Source: an uncultured Oscillospiraceae bacterium (GTDB lineage Bacteria; Bacillota; Clostridia; Oscillospirales; Acutalibacteraceae). Taken from it: a stretch of 7,001 nucleotides of DNA. Position numbers and translations under genes: made by a program. Of the stretch, positions 1 through 4,818 are shown piece after piece. The stretch is from positions 1 through 7,001 of the forward strand of contig UQUZ01000063.1 in NCBI GenBank assembly GCA_900544375.1, in the 5' to 3' direction. The notes beneath the pieces are model-generated. The model was not told the DNA's origin. It did not search any database and worked only from the letters and a program-made list of their open reading frames with translations. Numbering within the stretch: the first letter of the stretch is position 1; each line of letters begins with the position of its first letter.

Positions 1-10
1 CTCCAAAACA

Positions 11-17
11 CTCCTTC
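11..17 (-). promoter_or_regulatory. Ribosome-binding site of a gene starting beyond the left edge
   Basis: On the minus strand, 22 bases after the engB stop codon, the sequence reads GAAGGAG, followed by ten bases up to the window edge. This is a strong Shine-Dalgarno sequence. No ORF of any length starts in the ten bases left, so the start codon should lie within the first few bases outside the window. It suggests that the lon-engB transcript continues into at least one more gene, since no terminator hairpin is visible after engB. The identity of that gene cannot be seen. Confidence 0.5.
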
Positions 18-39
18 ACATTCACTTTCCAGCGGTTTG

Positions 40-648
40 TCAAACTTTACCCAATTGCCCCGCGCTATTTTCAACAGCTGCGGCAATCACCGCCCGAAGC
101 TCTTCTGCGCCCTCGCCAGTCACAGCAGAGAACGGGATTTTTAAAATCTCCGGATATGCGGCGAGCTCCTGCGTCAGCGCCTGTGTGCGTGCAGCGCGCT
201 CCGCTTTGTTGAGCTTGTCGCATTTGGTCAGGGCAATGACGAAAGGATACTGCATCTGAGCTAGATAATCAAGCATCGCAAGATCGTCCGCGCTCGGCGG
301 ATGGCGCATATCAATGAGCTGCACGACCAAGCGGATCGTCCGCCTCGAGCCGAAATAGCCTTCCATCATTTCCGCCCAGCGTTTTTTTTCAGATTGCGCC
401 ACCTTTGCATAGCCATAGCCCGGCAGGTCTGTCAAGCGCACACCGTCGAGCGCGTAAAAGTTGATCGTGATTGTTTTGCCCGGTTTTGCGCTCACACGGG
501 CCAGGCTCTTGCGGTTGAGCAGCTTATTGAGCAGGGAGGATTTGCCGACGTTTGAGCGGCCGGCAAAGGCTACTTCTGGGGTCGTACAGGCGGGTAGCTG
601 CGCAAAGGTGCCGCAGGCCATCTCAAAGCGGGCGTTGTCGAAGCGCAT
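40..648 (-). CDS. engB: Ribosome-biogenesis GTP-binding protein EngB/YsxC
   Basis: This is a cytoplasmic TrmE-Era-type GTPase needed for late assembly of the 50S ribosomal subunit. All G motifs are visible (numbering from the start at 648): G1 GRSNVGKS at 30-37, the G2 region PGKT at 56-59 followed by INFY, G3 DLPG at 74-77 in the family-typical DLPGYGYA, G4 TKCD at 141-144, and G5 SAVTGEG from about 174. The 202-residue length fits the family (about 195-210). An in-frame ATG at 666 would add six residues but has no ribosome site. The ATG at 648 has GAGGG five bases upstream and gives an N-terminus of the usual length, so I prefer it. The gene lies 48 bases downstream of lon on the same strand, the conserved Firmicutes lon-ysxC order, and is probably co-transcribed with it. 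Family assignment is near certain; the exact start is less so. Confidence 0.96.
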   Translation of the reverse strand: MRFDNARFEMACGTFAQLPACTTPEVAFAGRSNVGKSSLLNKLLNRKSLARVSAKPGKTITINFYALDGVRLTDLPGYGYAKVAQSEKKRWAEMMEGYFGSRRTIRLVVQLIDMRHPPSADDLAMLDYLAQMQYPFVIALTKCDKLNKAERAARTQALTQELAAYPEILKIPFSAVTGEGAEELRAVIAAAVENSAGQLGKV

Positions 649-653
649 GAAAT

Positions 654-658
654 CCCTC
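654..658 (-). promoter_or_regulatory. Ribosome-binding site deciding the engB start
   Basis: The minus strand reads GAGGG here, five bases before the ATG at 648. The alternative upstream ATG at 666 is preceded by an AT-rich stretch with no purine-rich Shine-Dalgarno sequence. This favours the shorter 202-residue protein. Confidence 0.6.
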
Positions 659-696
659 TTTTCCATACAGGAATTTTACAACAAAAACCGTGCTGC

Positions 697-3123
697 TCAC
701 TGCGCCACCGCAGGTTGCTGCCGCGGATTGATATGCGGCACCGGGTCGGCAGGTTTTTCCGTGTCCGGGGCGGCCGCGTCCGGCTGATTGGTTTGTGGCA
801 GCAGAGCGGTGTGGAAAACGGTGGAAAGCTCGCTCGCGGGTACAAACTCCACGCCGGCTTTCACAGCGGGATCGATCTCCGCAAGGTCCGGCAAGTTGTC
901 CGCCGGAATGACTACGGTTTTCACGCCGGTGCGGTAGGCGGCCATGGATTTTTCCTTAAGGCCGCCGATTGGCAGCACGCGCCCCCGCAGGGTAATTTCG
1001 CCTGTCATAGCGAGATCGCGGCGGACAGGTACGTCCGTCAAAGCGGAAACGAGCGCTGTCGCCAGCGTTACGCCGGCGGAAGGGCCATCCTTCGGCACTG
1101 CACCTTCCGGCACATGGATATGGATATCTTTTTCTTTATAAAAATTTTGATCAATATGCAGTGCAGCTGCATGGCTACGGATGAAGCTGACCGCCGCATG
1201 GGCTGATTCCTTCATCACGTCGCCGAGCGAACCGGTTAATTCCAGCTTCCCGGTGCCATCCATCACGGCAACCTCCACGGGCATCGTCTCTCCGCCGACA
1301 GAGGTCCAGGCGAGCCCAGTTACCACGCCCACCTCGTCGCGGGAGCGAAGGGCTTCCTGCTTATATTTCTGCGGCCCGAGAAGGTTTTCCAGATCGCTTG
1401 CCAAAACCGTGACTCGTTTTTTTTCTTCCGAGGCGACCTGCACTGCGGCGCGGCGGCAAAGGGCGGCAACGGCGCGCTCAAGCTTTCTCACGCCCGCCTC
1501 GCGGGTATAGCCGTCGATTAGCGCATGGATAGCGTTATCCTGGATGCGCAGGGTGCGCCCGTTCAGGCCGTGGCGTTTTGCCTGCTTCGGGATCAAATGG
1601 TTTTTGGCAATGTGAAATTTTTCCTCATGCGTATAGCTCGTCAGCTCGATGAGCTCCATGCGGTCAAGCAGGGGAGCGGGAATCGTGCTGGCGTCATTTG
1701 CGGTTGTGATAAACAAAACCTTGCTTAGGTCAAAAGGAACTTCGATATAATGATCGCGGAAGGCAAAATTCTGCTCGCCGTCGAGCGCCTCCAGCAACGC
1801 GGAGGCAGGGTCGCCGCGATAATCCGCGCCCACCTTGTCAATCTCGTCGAGCAGGATAAGCGGATTCGAGCTGCCGGCCTGCTTCACTGCGTCGATAATA
1901 CGGCCCGGCATCGCGCCTATGTAGGTTTTGCGGTGCCCGCGGATTTCCGCTTCGTCATGCACGCCGCCGAGCGAAATACGGGCATAGCTGCGGCCCATTG
2001 CCTTGGCAACGGAGCGCGCAATGGAGGTTTTCCCCACGCCGGGCGGGCCAACCAGGCAGATGATCTGCCCCTTAATATCCGGTGAGAGCTTGCGCACCGC
2101 CAACAATTCAATCATGCGCTCTTTCACTGTTTTAAGGCCATAGTGGTCGCGGTCGAGCTGCCTGCGCGCGGCCTCTAAATCCAAATGGTCTTTGGTGAAC
2201 TGGTTCCAGGGCAGCGCGAGAACGGTATCGAGATAATTGCGCAGAACAGTGGCCTCTTGCGAGCCAGGGCTCATTTTGAACAAGCGGCCGCAAGTTTCGA
2301 GCAGCTTCTCCTCTGTTTCCTGCGGCATGGCGGCGGAAAGGATCTTTTCCCGGTAGCTTTCCGCTTCGTCCTGTGGATTATCCGCGTCGCCCAATTCCTC
2401 AGAAATCGCCTTTAATTGCTCTCTCAAAAAATATTCGCGCTGATTTTTGTCCATTTGCTCCTGCACATGGTGCTGAATTTCCTCCTCTACGCTCAGAAGC
2501 TCTGTTTCCCTCGTGAGGATGACGGAAAGCGCCTCAAGCCGCTTGATGGGGTTGAGCTCGTTTAAAATGCGCTGTTTTTCCGCGTAGTCCAGCATAATGT
2601 TGCCCGCAATGAAATCCGCCAGATCGCCCGGGTCGTCGTTTGAGAGGATCGCAAGCATCATATCGGGTGCAACTTTAGGCGCTACTTCCGCGTAATCGCC
2701 GAACAGATCCTTGATGTGGCGCACCAATGCGGTTTGATATAAGTCGTCCGCCGCTCTTGCGCGGACAGTGCGCTTTTCGCGCACAATGCCGCAAAGGAAC
2801 GGATCGTCCTGTGTCAGTTCAATTAACCCCGCGCGGTAACGGCCTTCCACAACAACGCGGATATTATCTGTGCCGGGCAGGCGAAGCACCTGCCGCACAG
2901 AGGCAACAACGCCACAGGCATATAAGTCAGACTGCTTTGGATCGTCCTCTTGTAAATCTTTTTGAGCAACGAGAAAAATTTCTCGCTCGCCTTCCATCGC
3001 TGCATTGAGCGCGGCGGCGCTTTTTTTACGGCCGATATCAAAATGCAGCATCATTTTTGGAAATATGACAAGCCCGCGCAGTGCGACGACAGGCAATGTG
3101 GCAATTTGTAATTCACGTTTCAT
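697..3123 (-). CDS. lon: ATP-dependent protease La (LonA type)
   Basis: This is a soluble cytoplasmic AAA+ serine protease that degrades misfolded and selected regulatory proteins. Domains in order over 808 residues: N-terminal substrate-binding domain (about 8-205), helical linker (about 205-330), AAA+ ATPase with Walker A GPPGVGKT at 359-366, Walker B LLDEID at 424-429, sensor-1 asparagine 476 and the sensor-2 region REAGVRKLER at 541-550, then the protease domain. The catalytic dyad is visible: Ser682 in PKDGPSAG and Lys725 in GGLKEK. No membrane segment interrupts the ATPase, so it is LonA and not LonB. The start is supported by AAAGGA at 3136-3141 (12-base spacing) and the classical N-terminus with LPVVALRGLVIFP. 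It is transcribed from the promoter at 3190-3218, with engB downstream. One oddity is a roughly 33-residue proline/alanine-rich C-terminal tail beyond the normal end of the protease domain. clpX, often upstream of lon in Firmicutes, is not adjacent here. Confidence 0.98.
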   Translation of the reverse strand: MKRELQIATLPVVALRGLVIFPKMMLHFDIGRKKSAAALNAAMEGEREIFLVAQKDLQEDDPKQSDLYACGVVASVRQVLRLPGTDNIRVVVEGRYRAGLIELTQDDPFLCGIVREKRTVRARAADDLYQTALVRHIKDLFGDYAEVAPKVAPDMMLAILSNDDPGDLADFIAGNIMLDYAEKQRILNELNPIKRLEALSVILTRETELLSVEEEIQHHVQEQMDKNQREYFLREQLKAISEELGDADNPQDEAESYREKILSAAMPQETEEKLLETCGRLFKMSPGSQEATVLRNYLDTVLALPWNQFTKDHLDLEAARRQLDRDHYGLKTVKERMIELLAVRKLSPDIKGQIICLVGPPGVGKTSIARSVAKAMGRSYARISLGGVHDEAEIRGHRKTYIGAMPGRIIDAVKQAGSSNPLILLDEIDKVGADYRGDPASALLEALDGEQNFAFRDHYIEVPFDLSKVLFITTANDASTIPAPLLDRMELIELTSYTHEEKFHIAKNHLIPKQAKRHGLNGRTLRIQDNAIHALIDGYTREAGVRKLERAVAALCRRAAVQVASEEKKRVTVLASDLENLLGPQKYKQEALRSRDEVGVVTGLAWTSVGGETMPVEVAVMDGTGKLELTGSLGDVMKESAHAAVSFIRSHAAALHIDQNFYKEKDIHIHVPEGAVPKDGPSAGVTLATALVSALTDVPVRRDLAMTGEITLRGRVLPIGGLKEKSMAAYRTGVKTVVIPADNLPDLAEIDPAVKAGVEFVPASELSTVFHTALLPQTNQPDAAAPDTEKPADPVPHINPRQQPAVAQ

Positions 3124-3160
3124 TGTTTATGACCATCCTTTCGCTAAAACGTGCAGGAAG

Positions 3161-3175
3161 TATGCAGTATGCATA
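3161..3175. promoter_or_regulatory. Perfect 15-base inverted repeat in the lon leader (possible operator)
   Basis: TATGCA-GTA-TGCATA is a perfect 6-base inverted repeat with a 3-base spacer. It lies about 8-22 bases downstream of the predicted lon transcription start and upstream of the lon ribosome site, where a bound repressor would block transcription. It does not match the CIRCE (HrcA) or CtsR heptamer operators known to control heat-shock genes. Its role as an operator is inference; a short AT-rich palindrome can arise by chance. Confidence 0.3.
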
Positions 3176-3189
3176 TTCCTTGGTAGTTC

Positions 3190-3218
3190 ATTATACAATA
3201 CAGGGGCAGAACAATCAA
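3190..3218 (-). promoter_or_regulatory. SigA-type promoter of the lon-engB operon
   Basis: On the minus strand the -35 box TTGATT (3213-3218) and a consensus -10 box TATAAT (3190-3195) are separated by exactly 17 bases. The predicted transcription start is near 3183, giving a leader of about 60 bases before the lon ATG. Orientation, spacing and closeness to consensus make this a well-supported vegetative promoter. Confidence 0.8.
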
Positions 3219-3543
3219 GGCGCGCCGCTCCGGTAAATTTTACGAAAGAATGTGTGACCACAAAGGTTTTTGTAGGAAAAGCGGAAAGGTTCCAATGCTG
3301 TTGAAAAAACGGGAAAAAGCGAAAAGAGCCGTTGCAAAAAGTTTTGCGTCAGTCCCTTTGAAAAAGCTTTTTGATCTTTCCAGAAAGATTTGAACCTCAG
3401 ACACACAGGCTTTGATGATGCAGCCGTATATCCGGCCGAAGCCATGCCTGTTTCATCTTCCCTGCGCCAATTGTGAAAAATGGCCGTTCAAACTTTGTCT
3501 TTTTGCCTTCTGAAAAAGCTGGAAAGACAACAAAAAGTTTACA
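3219..3543. other. AT-rich intergenic region with inverted repeats, no gene seen
   Basis: This stretch between the divergent lon and SASP promoters contains no ORF with a credible ribosome site. A 76-codon minus-strand ORF (3215-3445) lacks a well-spaced Shine-Dalgarno sequence and overlaps the lon promoter. Short palindromes are clustered here: GCAAAA-AG-TTTTGC near 3332-3345, AAAAAGCTTTTT at 3361-3372, ATCTTTC-CA-GAAAGAT at 3374-3389, and a larger imperfect inverted repeat at 3490-3540. The pattern resembles the degenerate intergenic repeats scattered through some clostridial genomes, but I cannot confirm that from one window. Confidence 0.5.
3490..3540. repeat. Imperfect inverted repeat upstream of the SASP promoter
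   Basis: The left arm AAACTTTGTCTTT (3490-3502) is matched on the right by AAAGACAA (3523-3530) and AAAGTTT (3534-3540), so the arms pair except for a small insertion on the right. The central part can also form CTTTTT/AAAAAG (3499-3504 with 3513-3518). The repeat ends three bases before the -35 element of the predicted SASP promoter. It could be a binding site, a weak terminator or a degenerate intergenic repeat; the sequence does not decide between these. Confidence 0.4.
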
Positions 3544-3573
3544 GTTATAATTGCGTCATATCCTCCGATACTA
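3544..3573 (+). promoter_or_regulatory. Likely forespore SigG-type promoter of the SASP gene
   Basis: The -10 element GATACTA at 3567-3573 matches six of seven bases of the SigG consensus CATACTA. A weaker -35 element, GTTATA at 3544-3549 (last three bases agree with TGMATA), lies 17 bases upstream. SASP genes are classical SigG-regulon members, so position and sequence agree. The start of transcription would be near 3580 and the leader about 40 bases long. No SigA-type promoter was seen for this gene. Confidence 0.55.
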
Positions 3574-3605
3574 GGAAGGCAAACGCGAAAAGTAAATTTT
3601 GAATG

Positions 3606-3611
3606 AAGGAG
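3606..3611 (+). promoter_or_regulatory. Ribosome-binding site deciding the SASP start
   Basis: AAGGAG lies 11 bases before the ATG at 3623. An in-frame TTG at 3599 lies upstream of this site and would place the Shine-Dalgarno sequence inside the coding region, so the shorter 65-residue product is favoured. Confidence 0.75.
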
Positions 3612-3622
3612 TGTATATCACA

Positions 3623-3820
3623 ATGGCAAGAAGCGGTAATTCTAGTATCGTCCCGGAGGCGCGCGAGGCGCTCAATCGTTTTAAGATGGAGGCTGCTAAC
3701 GAAGTTGGCGTAAACCTCAAGCAGGGCTACAACGGCGACCTGACCTCCCGTGAGGCCGGTTCTGTTGGTGGACAGATGGTCAAAAAGATGATCCAGTCCT
3801 ACGAAAACGGCATGAAATAA
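3623..3820 (+). CDS. Alpha/beta-type small acid-soluble spore protein
   Basis: This is a spore-core DNA-binding protein that coats and protects DNA in dormant spores and is degraded to amino acids at germination. The 65-residue length and both family signatures are present. The first is the GPR protease recognition region KMEAANEVGV (21-30), where cleavage is expected after Glu23. The second is the highly conserved DNA-binding segment LTSREAGSVGGQMVKKMI (40-57). The N-terminus MARSGNSSIVPEAREALNRF is also typical, with the initiator followed by a short disordered stretch. It stands alone, with its own SigG-type promoter upstream and a strong terminator immediately downstream, so it is monocistronic. 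Clostridia usually carry several paralogues, so I do not assign a specific ssp letter. It shows that the organism belongs to a spore-forming lineage. Confidence 0.95.
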   Translation: MARSGNSSIVPEAREALNRFKMEAANEVGVNLKQGYNGDLTSREAGSVGGQMVKKMIQSYENGMK

Positions 3821-3842
3821 GGTTTGCCTGAATCGGCAAAAT

Positions 3843-3882
3843 GGGGAAGCCGCGCATTGGCGTCGGCTTCCCCTGATTTTTT
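3843..3882 (+). terminator. Rho-independent terminator of the SASP gene
   Basis: A perfect 10-base stem, GGGGAAGCCG (3843-3852) with CGGCTTCCCC (3864-3873), is followed after three bases by six T residues (3877-3882). The 11-base loop can close further with three extra pairs around a bulge. It sits 22 bases after the SASP stop. It also lies 14 bases beyond the stop of the convergent minus-strand gene; in that direction the hairpin is followed by only four T residues, so it may act weakly both ways. Confidence 0.92.
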
Positions 3883-3896
3883 CAAAAAAGCCCTTA

Positions 3897-4442
3897 TTAC
3901 AGCTCCAACAAGTTTTCCGATGCGTGCCCGGTGAGTAGCAGCAGGGCGCAGATGCTCAACAGGGCATAATCGGGCAGAGGCGTATGCAGCGTGATGCGTT
4001 TTTCACAGGGCTCCAGCGTATGGCCATCGAATGTGGTGATGGCACGTTGGATGGTCACTACGGGAGCCGTATCGGAAATGCTGGAAAGCGTCAGGGTATC
4101 TCGCGCGGTAAGCCCGCAGGTTAGGGCAGTGGTGCCCGTGTGCAGCAGCATGCGCGCAGCCGCCTCGTTTTCTGTTTCCAAAATCGATATAACCCCGTCC
4201 GAAAGGGAGAGCTGGCCGCAAGAAATTGCCTGCTGGGATTTAAAAATAAGGATGGCCTGCTCTGCTTGGATGGACTCCAAGCGGCTGGTTTCGCACAATA
4301 AAAACCGGGCCTGGCCGATGGCATATTGCGCGGCATGCGCCCCACAGATGTGAAGCACGCCGCCATAACGCTCTAAAATTCGGCAAAGCGGGAGCCGAAG
4401 TGCCGCATCGTGCTCCTCCCCCAGTAAAAAAACCGGTATCAT
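3897..4442 (-). CDS. Uncharacterised protein, convergent to the SASP gene
   Basis: I do not recognise this 181-residue protein. It begins with a hydrophobic strand (MIPVFLLG), as in an alpha/beta Rossmann-like fold, and has no signal peptide. It contains seven cysteines without a CxxC pair. A central block TALTCGLTARDTLTLSS (about 105-121) and a C-terminal hydrophobic helix (about 160-172, ALLSICALLLLTG) are its most distinctive parts. The C-terminal third, with TPLPDYALL before an alanine/leucine helix and LLTG, faintly recalls the middle of Mur ligases, but no P-loop is present, so that is only a hint. The ATG at 4442 has AGGGGG seven bases upstream. An in-frame ATG at 4487 would add 15 residues but lacks a ribosome site. 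It has no same-strand neighbour close by, and no convincing promoter was found upstream. It is probably a real gene because the frame is open throughout and has its own ribosome site. Confidence 0.75.
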   Translation of the reverse strand: MIPVFLLGEEHDAALRLPLCRILERYGGVLHICGAHAAQYAIGQARFLLCETSRLESIQAEQAILIFKSQQAISCGQLSLSDGVISILETENEAAARMLLHTGTTALTCGLTARDTLTLSSISDTAPVVTIQRAITTFDGHTLEPCEKRITLHTPLPDYALLSICALLLLTGHASENLLEL

Positions 4443-4670
4443 TCTGCCGCCCCCTGCAAACCGTTTCCAAATATTTGATCTACTCATCGATAGTCTGGTC
4501 AGGATCCGGCCAAATATGCATGGTGAGAAACGGGTCAGCCGTGGGTATTCAATTCCTTTCAGATGGATTAGGCGATTTTTAGCCAGATTTTAGCGCCCTG
4601 CCATACAGAAAATGCGGCAAAAGTATGTCGCCTCTGCGCATCTGATACAAGCGGCAGAAAGCCCTGTTGC
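4443..4670. other. Left part of the divergent intergenic region, nothing recognised
   Basis: Between the uncharacterised minus-strand gene and the promoter of the kinase-like gene I see no credible ORF, RNA gene or strong terminator. ORFs on either strand here lack ribosome sites or run antisense into the kinase-like gene. A minus-strand promoter for the uncharacterised gene should lie here, but only weak matches to consensus boxes were found. Confidence 0.4.
4450..4455 (-). promoter_or_regulatory. Ribosome-binding site deciding the start of the uncharacterised gene
   Basis: The minus strand reads AGGGGG seven bases before the ATG at 4442. The longer alternative starting at 4487 has no purine-rich sequence at the right distance, so the shorter start is preferred. 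Confidence 0.5.
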
Positions 4671-4700
4671 TTGACAATGATAAGCGGAATTTGATATGAT
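4671..4700 (+). promoter_or_regulatory. SigA-type promoter of the pseudokinase-acetyltransferase operon
   Basis: A perfect -35 box TTGACA (4671-4676) and a -10 box TATGAT (4695-4700, five of six consensus bases) are separated by 18 bases. The transcription start would be near 4707, giving a leader of about 112 bases before the ATG at 4819. This indicates vegetative expression, in contrast to the SigG-type promoter of the nearby SASP gene. Confidence 0.82.
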
Positions 4701-4754
4701 ACTCTTTAGATAAAAGATTTCTGCCGTTGATTGGATGCATTTTTGGGATTTGCT

Positions 4755-4803
4755 TTGATGGGCGAATCGTTTGAGGGTCTCGCCCGTTTGACGGGTGCAT
4801 CAA
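4755..4803 (+). promoter_or_regulatory. Structured leader with nested inverted and direct repeats before the pseudokinase gene
   Basis: The arms TTGATG (4755-4760) and CATCAA (4798-4803) can pair and close a 49-base element ending two bases before the ribosome site. Inside, two hairpins exclude each other: GGCGA (4761-4765) with TCGCC (4780-4784), or CCCGT (4783-4787) with ACGGG (4791-4795), the latter extendable by two pairs. The same segment holds an imperfect direct repeat, CGTTTGAGGGT (4768-4778) and CGTTTGACGGGT (4785-4796). It matches no riboswitch I know. It could be an RNA regulatory element, a protein operator or chance; there is no U-run, so it is not a terminator. Confidence 0.35.
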
Positions 4804-4804
4804 T

Positions 4805-4810
4805 GAGGAG
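4805..4810 (+). promoter_or_regulatory. Ribosome-binding site deciding the pseudokinase start
   Basis: GAGGAG lies eight bases before the ATG at 4819. A GTG at 4810, in the same frame, overlaps this site and so is not a plausible start; a second ATG at 4822 has an 11-base spacing and is a possible but less favoured alternative. Confidence 0.75.
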
Positions 4811-4818
4811 TGACCATA

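Noticed and set aside
697..3123. Numerous plus-strand ORFs of 60-160 codons inside lon
   Set aside because: They are antisense to a full-length, motif-complete Lon coding sequence and show no domain signatures.
3215..3445. 76-codon minus-strand ORF upstream of lon
   Set aside because: It overlaps the lon promoter, has no ribosome site at a workable distance, and its phenylalanine/lysine-rich product looks like translated AT-rich intergenic sequence.
3836..3896. Strong terminator for the minus-strand uncharacterised gene
   Set aside because: The hairpin at 3843-3873 is shared, but in the minus direction it is followed by only four T residues, so I call it a terminator for the plus strand and only possibly bidirectional.
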